Assembly: GCF_014648435.1 (NCBI RefSeq)
Contig: NZ_BMRC01000007.1
Span: forward strand, 1-64,000
Length of the DNA stretch: 64,000 nucleotides
Direction: 5' to 3'
Origin: Nonomuraea spiralis
GTDB taxonomy: Bacteria; Actinomycetota; Actinomycetes; Streptosporangiales; Streptosporangiaceae
The notes beneath the pieces are model-generated. The model had not been told where the DNA came from. It saw only the letters and a program-made list of their open reading frames with translations, and did not search any database. Shown one piece after another: positions 15,999 to 23,287 of this stretch. Position numbers and translations under genes: made by a program. The stretch's first letter is position 1. Each line of letters starts with the position of its first letter.

Positions 15999-18009
15999 CC
16001 CCGGTGGCGTGCCAGACGGCGTTCGCGATCGCGGCGGCCGTGCCGACGTTGCCGATCTCGCCGGCGCCCTTGACGCCCATGGGGATGCCGGGCTCGTGAT
16101 CGGGTACGAAATCGGCTTCGATGTCGGGTACGTCGGCGTGCGCGGCGATGTGGTACCCGGCGAAGTCCGCGTTGACGTGCCGGCCGGAGACCGGATCGCG
16201 CAGGCCCTCCTCGTGCAACGCCATGGAGAGCCCGCCGATCATGCCGCCGACGACCTGGCTGCGGGCCATGAGCGGGTTGACCACGCGGCCCACGGCGAAC
16301 ATCCCGAGCAACCGGCGTACCCGCACCTCGCCCGTCATCGGATCGACGGTCACCTCGGCGAACACGGCGCTGAACGAATGTCGTTCGCGTGCCGGCAACC
16401 CGCCGAGCGACCCCGTGGTGTCGGCCGTGACCGTACCGCGGCACCCCTGGGCGCGCAGCTTCTCCGCGGCCTCGATGATCGCCCACCCCCAGGACGTGGT
16501 CCCCCGGGAGCCGCCCGCGCCCCACGCGGGACCGAGGCCGCTGTCGGAGATCCGCAACCGGATCCGTTCCGTGCCGACCGCCAGCGCGTCGGCGGCGATC
16601 GCGGTCAGCGCGGTGCGCGCGCCGGTGCCGAGGTCGGTGGCGCCGATGGCCACGGTGAAGGTGCCGTCCGGCTCGGCGGTGATCGTGGCCGACGAGGGGA
16701 ACGCCCCGGCGCTGAAGGATGTGGCGGCCAGCCCCGTGCCGGTCAGCAGCGCTCCCTCCCGCCGCCGCCGGGGCCGATGATCGCGTGTGTCCCAGCCGAA
16801 CCTGCGGGCGCCTTCGCGCAGGCACGCGACCAGGTTGCGGCTGCTGAACGGCAGGCCGGACACCGGACCGGTCACCGGCTCGTTGCGCAGTCGCAGTTCG
16901 AGCGGATCCACGCCCAGCCGCTCGGCCACCTCGTCCATGGCCGATTCGAGGGCGAACGACCCGGGCGCGGCCCCCGGCCCCCGCATCGAGTACGGCGGCA
17001 GGATGTCGAGCGGGACCGCGCTGAGCCGGGTACGGATCGCCCGCGCCGCGTAGAGCGTCTTGGTCAGCTCGGTGCATCCTTCGAGGTATTCCACCAGCGG
17101 CGAGATCTCGAACGCCGCCTCGTGGTGGATCGCCCGCAGGCGGCCGTCCGCGTCGGCGCCGATCCGGACGAGCTGATCGGTCGCGGGCCGCATCGCGGTC
17201 GCCAGGAACACCTGGGGACGGGTGAGTGTGACCCGTACGGGCCGGCCGAACAGCAGAGCGGCCATCGCCGCCAGGATCAGCTGCGGACCGCAGAGCCCCT
17301 TGGAGCCGAAGCCGCCGCCGACGTGCTCGGTGCGTACGTGTACCAGGTCCGGGCTCAAGGAGAACAGCGTGGCCAGGGTGCGGGCTATGGAGAACGGCGC
17401 CTGGTCGGAGTCGATCGCCTCCAGCCGCTCTCCCTCCCACCACGCGGTCGCCGAGTGCGGCTCCATGGCGCTGCAGTGTTCCTCGGGGGTGCGGTACCGC
17501 TCCTCGACCACCACCGAGGACGCGGCGAGCTCCGCCTCCACGTCGCCGACGTCCACGGGCTCGTCGAAGATCGTCACCGCCGGACGGCTCGCCGGGTGAT
17601 CGGCGGAGAAGGCCGTGTCGTGCGGCTCCTCGTCGTAGGTCACCGGCAGCGCCTCGGCCGCCGTCCGGGCCTGCTCCAGCGTCTCGGCCACGACGAGCGC
17701 GACGGGCCGGCCGGCGAAGGGGATCACCTCGTCCTGCAACAGCTGTAATTGGCCGTCCGGGCCGAAGAAGCCGCCCGCCGCCGGGTCGAGGCGGGGCGCG
17801 TTCCGGTGGTCGATCACGCCCAGCACGCCGGCCATGTCCTGGACGGCGGAGACGTCGACGTCCAGGACGCGGCCACGCGACACGGTGGACAGGACGACCA
17901 CCCCGAAGGCCAGACCTGGTACGGGCACGTCGGCGGCGTAGCGGGCGGCGCCGGTCACCTTGGCCCGGCCCTCGACGCGCGGCTGCGCGACCCCGACCGC
18001 GTTCTTCAT
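15952..18009 (-). CDS. paoC: Aldehyde oxidoreductase, molybdenum cofactor subunit
   Basis: 685 residues of the xanthine-oxidase family large subunit. It starts with the conserved KVTGAARYAADVPVPG. It has the cofactor-binding segments ehvGGGFGSKG near residue 230 and GAGGSRGTTSWG, and the C-terminal catalytic glutamate in GVKGAGEIGNVG (Glu651). It holds the molybdopterin cytosine dinucleotide cofactor and oxidises an aldehyde or N-heterocycle using water. Its ATG overlaps the FAD subunit stop (ATGA, 18006-18009), and it is the last gene of a seven-gene chain. No Tat signal is present, so the complex is cytoplasmic, unlike the periplasmic E. coli PaoABC. No cofactor-insertion (XdhC/PaoD) gene is seen in the window. 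Confidence 0.87.
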   Translation of the reverse strand: MKNAVGVAQPRVEGRAKVTGAARYAADVPVPGLAFGVVVLSTVSRGRVLDVDVSAVQDMAGVLGVIDHRNAPRLDPAAGGFFGPDGQLQLLQDEVIPFAGRPVALVVAETLEQARTAAEALPVTYDEEPHDTAFSADHPASRPAVTIFDEPVDVGDVEAELAASSVVVEERYRTPEEHCSAMEPHSATAWWEGERLEAIDSDQAPFSIARTLATLFSLSPDLVHVRTEHVGGGFGSKGLCGPQLILAAMAALLFGRPVRVTLTRPQVFLATAMRPATDQLVRIGADADGRLRAIHHEAAFEISPLVEYLEGCTELTKTLYAARAIRTRLSAVPLDILPPYSMRGPGAAPGSFALESAMDEVAERLGVDPLELRLRNEPVTGPVSGLPFSSRNLVACLREGARRFGWDTRDHRPRRRREGALLTGTGLAATSFSAGAFPSSATITAEPDGTFTVAIGATDLGTGARTALTAIAADALAVGTERIRLRISDSGLGPAWGAGGSRGTTSWGWAIIEAAEKLRAQGCRGTVTADTTGSLGGLPARERHSFSAVFAEVTVDPMTGEVRVRRLLGMFAVGRVVNPLMARSQVVGGMIGGLSMALHEEGLRDPVSGRHVNADFAGYHIAAHADVPDIEADFVPDHEPGIPMGVKGAGEIGNVGTAAAIANAVWHATGVRQRSLPIRLDRVLE

Positions 18010-18965
18010 GGCCGCAGCTCCTTCAACACGGTCTCGATGAGATTGCCGGCCAGCCGCACCTTGTAGCCGTTGCCCGGCAGCGGTTCGGCGGCGGCGAGCT
18101 CGGCCTCGGCGGCGGCCCGGAACACCTCGGCCGACAGGGGCGCGTCCAGCAGGAACGCCTCGGCGGTCCGGGCGCGCCAGGGCCGCGAGGCGACCCCGCC
18201 GAGAGCGATCCGCGCCGAGCCGCCGTCCAGGTCGAGCGCCGCCGCGACGGAAACGGTGGCGAAGGCGTAGGACGCGCGTTCGCGCACCTTGCGGTAGCGC
18301 GAGCGCGGGGACACCGCGCTCCCCGGCAGGACCACCGCCGTGACCAACGCCCCCGGCGGCAGCGCCGTCTCGCGGTGCGGGGTGTCACCGACCGGCGGAT
18401 AGAACTCCTCCAGCGGGATCTCCCCGGGGCCGTCGAGCGTCTCGTACCGCACGACCGCGTCGAACGCCAGCAGCGCGACCGCCATGTCGGACGGATGGGT
18501 GGCCGCGCAGCTCTGTGTCCAGCCGAGGATGGCGTGGTTGTGGTGCTCACCGGCGATCGCGGGACAACCCGTGCCGGGGACGCGCTTGTTGCACACCTGC
18601 GTGGCGAAGTAGGCGCACCGGGTCCGCTGCAGCAGGTTGCCGCCCACCGTGGCCATGTTGCGCAGCTGGCCGGACGCGCCGGCCAGCACCGCCTGGCTCA
18701 GCGCCGGAAAGCGCCGCCGTACGTCCGGGTGGGCGGCGAGGTCGCTGTTGGTCGTGGTGGCGCCGATGACCAGACCGCCGTCCGGCGCCTCGCCGACGCC
18801 GGCGAGCGGCAGCCGCCGTACGTCGACCAGCCTCGTGGGGGCCTCCACCCCCGCCTTCATCAGATCGACGAGGTTGGTGCCGCCGCCCAGGTACCGGGCG
18901 CCGCCGCCGGCCGCGATCAGCGCGTCACGGACGTCCGCCGCGCGTTCGTAGGCGAACTCCTTCAT
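18006..18965 (-). CDS. paoB: Aldehyde oxidoreductase, FAD subunit with extra Fe-S cysteines
   Basis: 319 residues of the CoxM/YagS family. The FAD-binding motif is RYLGGGTNLVDLMK (residues 24-37) and a second lies at RNMATVGGNLLQRTRC. Four cysteines, Cys117, Cys125, Cys134 and Cys153, sit in a loop in the pattern C-x7-C-x8-C-x18-C. This matches the extra [4Fe-4S] site known from E. coli PaoB and absent from most xanthine dehydrogenase FAD subunits. It would pass electrons from the Fe-S subunit through FAD to an acceptor. Its start overlaps the [2Fe-2S] gene stop and its own stop overlaps the molybdenum subunit start, so the subunits are made in fixed ratio. Confidence 0.87.
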   Translation of the reverse strand: MKEFAYERAADVRDALIAAGGGARYLGGGTNLVDLMKAGVEAPTRLVDVRRLPLAGVGEAPDGGLVIGATTTNSDLAAHPDVRRRFPALSQAVLAGASGQLRNMATVGGNLLQRTRCAYFATQVCNKRVPGTGCPAIAGEHHNHAILGWTQSCAATHPSDMAVALLAFDAVVRYETLDGPGEIPLEEFYPPVGDTPHRETALPPGALVTAVVLPGSAVSPRSRYRKVRERASYAFATVSVAAALDLDGGSARIALGGVASRPWRARTAEAFLLDAPLSAEVFRAAAEAELAAAEPLPGNGYKVRLAGNLIETVLKELRP

Positions 18966-19504
18966 CCCGCGGTCTCCTCCCGGGCAGCCGTGCCGAGCAC
19001 GGCGCGGACGATGGACGGGTAGGCGCCGCAGCGGCACAGGTTGCCGCTCATCCGCTCGCGCACCTCCGCCGCGTCCAGTGCCGGCGCCGGGCCGTCCGGG
19101 GACACGTCGGCGGTGACCGCGCTGGGCCAGCCCGCCCTGTGCTCGGCCAGCATCCCGACCGCCGAGCAGAGCTGCCCGGACGTGCAGTATCCACACTGGA
19201 AGCCGTCGAGCCGGACGAACGCCCGCTGCAGCGGCAGCAGTTCGCCGTCATCGGCCAGTCCTTCGACGGTCGTGATCCCGGCGCCCCCGGCGGCCACCGC
19301 CAGCGTCAGGCAGGAGACCACCCGCCGGCCGTCGAGGAGCACGGTGCACGCGCCGCACTGGCCCTGGTCGCAGCCCTTCTTGGGGCCGGTGTGGCCGAGG
19401 TCCTCGCGCAGGGCGTCCAGCAGCGTCCTGCGATTGTCGACGTCCAGCCGGTGCGGCACGCCGTTGACCTGGAGCGAGATGACGCTGCGGTGACAGCCGG
19501 TCAT
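18962..19504 (-). CDS. paoA: Aldehyde oxidoreductase, [2Fe-2S] subunit
   Basis: 180 residues. The N-terminal plant-ferredoxin cluster is GCDQGQCGACTVLL with a fourth Cys in RVVSCL. The C-terminal cluster is FQCGYCTSGQLC with NLCRCGAYP. Both [2Fe-2S] sites are complete. It relays electrons from the molybdenum centre to the FAD subunit. The start ATG (19504) is preceded by AGAGGAAGG, the strongest ribosome site of the operon, and overlaps the stop of the LtrA gene. The N-terminus MTGCHRSVISLQV has no twin-arginine signal, so the enzyme stays in the cytoplasm. Confidence 0.9.
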   Translation of the reverse strand: MTGCHRSVISLQVNGVPHRLDVDNRRTLLDALREDLGHTGPKKGCDQGQCGACTVLLDGRRVVSCLTLAVAAGGAGITTVEGLADDGELLPLQRAFVRLDGFQCGYCTSGQLCSAVGMLAEHRAGWPSAVTADVSPDGPAPALDAAEVRERMSGNLCRCGAYPSIVRAVLGTAAREETAG

Positions 19505-20670
19505 GGTCCTTCCTCTCTTGGGGTTACGGTGCTCTCGACGGCGATCAGAACGGCCAGGACGGCCACCACGACGGCCGGTCCGACCGGCGGCGGGAGAACC
19601 GCGGCGAGCGGCGCGGCGGCCAGGACGGCGCAGGCGGCGACCAGTCGCCGGCGGCCGAGCGTGCGCCGCATCCGGAGCCTGAACAGCAGATGGCCCACGA
19701 GGTAGAGCGCGACCCCGCCATGGAGCGCGAGTGCGGAGAACACACCCAAGGGCGCACTCCCGCCGGCGTGCGCGACCACGCCCTCGACGCCCAGAGCGGT
19801 GAGCAGGATTCCGGCGATCATGGGGAAGTGCCCGTAGGTGTAGCCCTCGACGGCCAGCATGACCTGCCGCTCGCCGCGTACGCCGCGCAGCCCGCGCTCG
19901 GCCGCCTCGGCCGCCACGTCGAAGTAGAGCCACCACAGGCACACCGCGAGGGCGATGCCGAGGACGGCCGCGAGCAGCAGCGCCACGCTGACGGGCCGTC
20001 CCGCGGCGCCGGCGCCCACGGCGACGATCGACTCGCCGATCGCCAGGATCAGGAACAGCCCGTGCCGCTCGGTCATGTGCGCCGGGCTGCGCAGCCGCCA
20101 GTGACCGTTCCTGGCCGTGAGATAGATGCCCGCCCAGTCCACCACCAGGGCGGCGGCGAACAGCAGCACCTGCGTCCAGCTCCCCAGCAATGTCCCCGAC
20201 ACCAGGAGCGCCGCGCTCGCCGTCATGGGCAGCCAGGTGATGGCGATCTGACGCCGCAGCCCGGTGTCGCCGTCCGCGGCCACGGCGAAGACCACGAGGT
20301 GCACCCAGCGGACCAGCAGGTAGGCGCCCACCAGCACGAGGGCGCCCGGCCCGCCGGCCCACGCCTCCGGGATGGTCAGGCCGACCACGAACATCGCCGC
20401 CATCGCGACGACCATCCCGCCCCGCAGCAGACCACCGTCGGCCCGGGAATGGTTGCCCAGCCAGGTGTAGCCGGACCAGGTGCCCCACAGCAGCGCCAGC
20501 ATCAGCAGGCCGCGGAGCACGCCGCCGGCGTCGCGTTCGCGGGCCATGGAGCCGGTGAGCTGCGTGATCGCGAAGACGTAGACGAGGTCGAAGAACAACT
20601 CGAAGGGCGTCGCCCGGTGGTCCTCGCCGACCGGTCGTACGGCCGGCCGGGCCTTCCGCGGCAGGGTCAC
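19501..20670 (-). CDS. ltrA: LtrA-family membrane protein
   Basis: 389 residues with about 11 membrane helices. The LtrA signature is near the N-terminus (ATPFELFFDLVYVFAITQL) with WLGNHSRAD and the loop HMTERHGLFLILAIGES. LtrA proteins were named from a low-temperature mutant of Listeria; their transport or enzymatic role is not established. GTG 20670 overlaps the methyltransferase stop (GTGA) and removes an unsupported extension. Its stop overlaps the [2Fe-2S] gene start. The position inside an oxidoreductase operon is unusual and may mean a linked substrate or stress response. Confidence 0.85.
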   Translation of the reverse strand: MTLPRKARPAVRPVGEDHRATPFELFFDLVYVFAITQLTGSMARERDAGGVLRGLLMLALLWGTWSGYTWLGNHSRADGGLLRGGMVVAMAAMFVVGLTIPEAWAGGPGALVLVGAYLLVRWVHLVVFAVAADGDTGLRRQIAITWLPMTASAALLVSGTLLGSWTQVLLFAAALVVDWAGIYLTARNGHWRLRSPAHMTERHGLFLILAIGESIVAVGAGAAGRPVSVALLLAAVLGIALAVCLWWLYFDVAAEAAERGLRGVRGERQVMLAVEGYTYGHFPMIAGILLTALGVEGVVAHAGGSAPLGVFSALALHGGVALYLVGHLLFRLRMRRTLGRRRLVAACAVLAAAPLAAVLPPPVGPAVVVAVLAVLIAVESTVTPREEGP

Positions 20671-21293
20671 GACCGGCCCCGCCAACCGAAGGCCAGGGCC
20701 GGGACGCGGGGCCGCCGGCAGAAGTAGACGAACGCGGGCGGCACGTTGGCCCACACCGTCCGGCTGACCACGACCTCCTCGAACAGCCCGTCCAGCGACC
20801 GCCGCAGCCGCCGGGCCGGCGGAGCCCATCGCGTGTGCGCGTACGCGAACGTGGTGAACGCGCCGTGCGGGGCGAGGACGCCGGTGAGGGCGTCGAGCAG
20901 GTCGTGTTGCCGGCTCGCGGTGAACGCCGCCCAGGGCAGTCCGCTCACGATCACGTCCGCCTGGTGGTGGCCGCGTTCCGCGAGCATCTCGCGAAGGTCC
21001 CGGGCGTCGGCCACGGCGACGTCGATCTCGGGGTACCGGGTGGCGAGGCGTCGCGCGAACCGTTCGTTGACCTCGACGGCCAGGTGGTGGCCACGCCCGC
21101 CGAGCCGGTGCTGGATCGCCGCCGTGAACGCCCCCGTACCCGGCCCGAGCTCGACGACCAGCGGGTCGCCGTCCCGTGGCACGGGCGCGGTGATCAGCTC
21201 GGCCAGCGGCTCGCCGCTCGGCGCGACCGCGCCGACCGTGAAGGGTGCGCGCGCGAACTCGTGCAGGAACGCGGCACGGTCGTGGGCGCTCAC
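20667..21293 (-). CDS. SAM-dependent methyltransferase (PmtA/rRNA-dimethylase-like)
   Basis: 208 residues. The SAM-binding motif I is VVELGPGTGAFT (46-57), the acidic loop is AVEVNERFA, and motif IV is VIVSGLPWAAF. The whole resembles phosphatidylethanolamine N-methyltransferases of the PmtA type, which share a fold with rRNA adenine dimethylases; the motif SGLPW instead of NLPY favours the lipid-type group. It lacks membrane helices but such enzymes bind membranes through the N-terminal helix. GTG 21293 overlaps the upstream hydrolase stop. Substrate is not certain: a phospholipid or a small molecule made by the operon. Confidence 0.78.
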   Translation of the reverse strand: MSAHDRAAFLHEFARAPFTVGAVAPSGEPLAELITAPVPRDGDPLVVELGPGTGAFTAAIQHRLGGRGHHLAVEVNERFARRLATRYPEIDVAVADARDLREMLAERGHHQADVIVSGLPWAAFTASRQHDLLDALTGVLAPHGAFTTFAYAHTRWAPPARRLRRSLDGLFEEVVVSRTVWANVPPAFVYFCRRPRVPALAFGWRGRS

Positions 21294-22243
21294 CGACCGG
21301 CCCCGGCAGACGTCCGCAGGACCCGGGCGAGCCAGTCGTTCCTGGTACGGCGGGCAGCGACCGAGATCCGGGCCCCGGGGAACAGCGCGTCGAAGCCGTG
21401 GCAGCCGCCCGCCCAGATGTGCAGTTCCGCCTGGCCGCCGGCGGCCCAGATCCGAGTGGCGAACGCGACGCCCTCGTCGCGGAACACCTCGGCCGTCCCG
21501 GCGTCGACGTACGTGGTCGGCAGGCCGGACAGATCGTCGGCGATCGCCGGCGACATGTAGCCGGACACCTCCCCCCGGCCGATGAGCGACCGCCAGCCGA
21601 ACTCGTTCATCTCGCGGGTCCAGACACCGGGGTCGCCGGCGTACTGGTGGCTGGAGGTGGTGTTGTCGCGGTGGTCGAGCATGGGACAGACCAGCACCTG
21701 TGCGGCGATCGAAGGCGCGCCCCGGTCACGGGCCAGCAGGGTGAGCCCGGCGGCCAGGCCACCACCGGCGCTGGCTCCGGCGACGATGATGCGGCCCGGG
21801 TCGACACCCAGCTCGCCGGCGTGCTCGGCGACCCAGAGCAGGCCCCGGTAGCAGTCCTCGACCGGGGTCGTGCCGGTGGCCTCCGGCGCCAGCCGGTACT
21901 CCACGGAGACGACGGTGGCGCCGAACAGGTCGAGCCAGTCCAGGGGGATGTCGATCTGCGAGAAGCGGTCTCCCATGACCATGCCGCCGCCGTGGACCCA
22001 GTAGACGCACGGGGCCGGCGCCTGATCGGCCCGAGCCGGAGTGAAGATCGACAACGGTACGGGGGCGCTGATCTCGCGGTGGTCGGCGGCGTGGCCGCGC
22101 AGGATCGCGTCGACCGGCGTGGACGGCAGCCGGCGCAGCCGGGCGAGCGCCTCCGCGTCGAGCCCGGACGTGAGGGGCAGGTCGGCGAGGAGCGCGCGCA
22201 GCTCGGGGTCGAGGCCGGGGCGGGCCGTGGTGGTCTCGTTCAC
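21290..22243 (-). CDS. HSL-type alpha/beta hydrolase (esterase family IV)
   Basis: 317 residues of the hormone-sensitive-lipase family. The oxyanion motif is HGGG (84-87), followed by YRLAPE (117-122). The nucleophile is GASAGG (Ser158). The acid is in VDAGTAEVFRDEG and the histidine in GGCHGFD. It would cleave short- to medium-chain esters in the cytoplasm. GTG 22243 overlaps the monooxygenase-like gene stop (GTGA). Presence of an esterase, a monooxygenase-like protein, a methyltransferase and an aldehyde oxidoreductase in one coupled unit suggests stepwise breakdown or modification of an ester compound; this is inference. Confidence 0.88.
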   Translation of the reverse strand: MNETTTARPGLDPELRALLADLPLTSGLDAEALARLRRLPSTPVDAILRGHAADHREISAPVPLSIFTPARADQAPAPCVYWVHGGGMVMGDRFSQIDIPLDWLDLFGATVVSVEYRLAPEATGTTPVEDCYRGLLWVAEHAGELGVDPGRIIVAGASAGGGLAAGLTLLARDRGAPSIAAQVLVCPMLDHRDNTTSSHQYAGDPGVWTREMNEFGWRSLIGRGEVSGYMSPAIADDLSGLPTTYVDAGTAEVFRDEGVAFATRIWAAGGQAELHIWAGGCHGFDALFPGARISVAARRTRNDWLARVLRTSAGAGR

Positions 22244-22545
22244 AGCGCGGCCTTGCCGCCGACGGGGACCTCGTCGGTGTACCGCGGTGGCCCGGCCAGC
22301 AGCGGACGCAGGGCGGCGGTGAACGCCTGGGCCCGTTCGCTCGCGAAGAACCTGGCGTGGGCCTCCTCGCTGACCCAGCCCTCGGTGACGTGGACGGTGT
22401 CCGGATCGCCGGCCGAGCGGCCGACGAGGAAGACGACGCAGTCGTCGTCCGGCAGGGACGGCGCGTCGAGCAGGGCCGCGACCAGGTCATCGCCTCTGCC
22501 GGGCGGCGCGGTCATGGTGGCGTGGAAGCCGTGGCTGATGATCAT
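22240..22545 (-). CDS. ABM-domain (antibiotic biosynthesis monooxygenase-like) protein
   Basis: 101 residues with the ferredoxin-like ABM pattern: HGFHATMTAPPGRGDDLVAA at the start, DCVVFLVGRSAGDPDTVHV and VTEGWVSEEAHARFF, ending in a helix AFTAALRPLL. Members act as cofactor-free quinol monooxygenases or heme-degrading or simply ligand-binding dimers. ATG 22545 is preceded by GTGAGGAG, a strong ribosome site, and is the first gene of the seven-gene minus-strand chain. Whether it is an enzyme cannot be told. Confidence 0.8.
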   Translation of the reverse strand: MIISHGFHATMTAPPGRGDDLVAALLDAPSLPDDDCVVFLVGRSAGDPDTVHVTEGWVSEEAHARFFASERAQAFTAALRPLLAGPPRYTDEVPVGGKAAL

Positions 22546-22651
22546 CGCATCACTCCTCACTGGTGGGGTCCGGTCGCAGCCCACTGTGGGCGCCGCCCCC
22601 GCCGTGCCACATCAGTCATCCGACTCCCGCCTTGAGCGCCCACGGCGGCCG

Positions 22652-22681
22652 ATGACCTAACCGCCGATGCGGTTAGGTCAT
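22652..22681. promoter_or_regulatory. Perfect 13-bp inverted repeat, probable operator
   Basis: ATGACCTAACCGC (22652-22664), loop CGAT, GCGGTTAGGTCAT (22669-22681). It lies between the divergent ferritin-like gene (start 22724) and the seven-gene minus-strand operon (start 22545). TTGACG (22682-22687), a -35-like hexamer for the plus strand, abuts it. A terminator is unlikely between divergent genes, so a dimeric repressor site (TetR or MarR type) fits better. A second perfect palindrome, GCCCACTGTGGGC, lies at 22579-22591. Confidence 0.65.
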
Positions 22682-22723
22682 TTGACGGATGCGCCGCTCC
22701 GGCGGGTGCCCGACCATCGACAC

Positions 22724-23287
22724 GTGACGAGTCCTCCAGAGCCGCCGGCCGTCCTGCGCATGCGGGAGATCCGGGACCGGGCCCTGTTCGACGCGGACGA
22801 CGGCGCGGTCACGCCGTCGAACCGGGCCGAGCTGAAAGCGGTCGCGCACCTGCTGAACGTGCTGCTGGCCAGCCTGGTAGTGTCCTCGTTGCAGTACGAG
22901 CAGCACGCACTGCTCGTCCGCGGGCCCTCACACCGGCCGGTCGCGGACTTCCTCTACGGCTGCGCCGACCGTGACCGCGCCGGCGCGCGGCTGCTCGCGA
23001 CCCGCATCGCCCAGCTCGGGTTCACCGCCGGTCATGACCCGCGGCACCTGCCCGAGCGCTCGCGCGTCACTTACCAGACGTTCCAGGACGGCGATCTGAC
23101 CGGCGTCGTGACGCAGGATCTCGTGGGCGCGCGGATCCTCATCCAGTCGCTGCAGGAGGCGGTGCGCTGGGTCGGGGCCGACGACCCCACCACCCGCCGC
23201 CTGCTGGAACGGCTGCTGGAGGACAAGGAGGCGCAGGCCGACGAGCTCAGCGCGGGGCTTCGGCATCCGGGGAGAGCGCATCCCTGA
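22724..23287 (+). CDS. Ferritin-like protein
   Basis: 187 residues, all-helical. Helix A has AELKAVAHLLNVLLASLVVS with SLQYEQHALLV, helix B ADRDRAGARLLATRIAQLGF, then QDLVGARILIQSLQEAVRWV and LLEDKEAQADEL. The glutamate and histidine placing (EQH, LEDKEAQADEL) is that of bacterioferritin or Dps-like four-helix bundles that bind a di-iron site. It could store iron or protect against peroxide. GTG 22724 gives the compact protein; the preceding sequence is the operator region. Its last 41 bases overlap the convergent LAL regulator gene. Confidence 0.72.
   Translation: MTSPPEPPAVLRMREIRDRALFDADDGAVTPSNRAELKAVAHLLNVLLASLVVSSLQYEQHALLVRGPSHRPVADFLYGCADRDRAGARLLATRIAQLGFTAGHDPRHLPERSRVTYQTFQDGDLTGVVTQDLVGARILIQSLQEAVRWVGADDPTTRRLLERLLEDKEAQADELSAGLRHPGRAHP

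Noticed and set aside
22652-22681. A rho-independent terminator
   Set aside because: It lies between two divergent start codons, where no transcript ends; an operator is more sensible.
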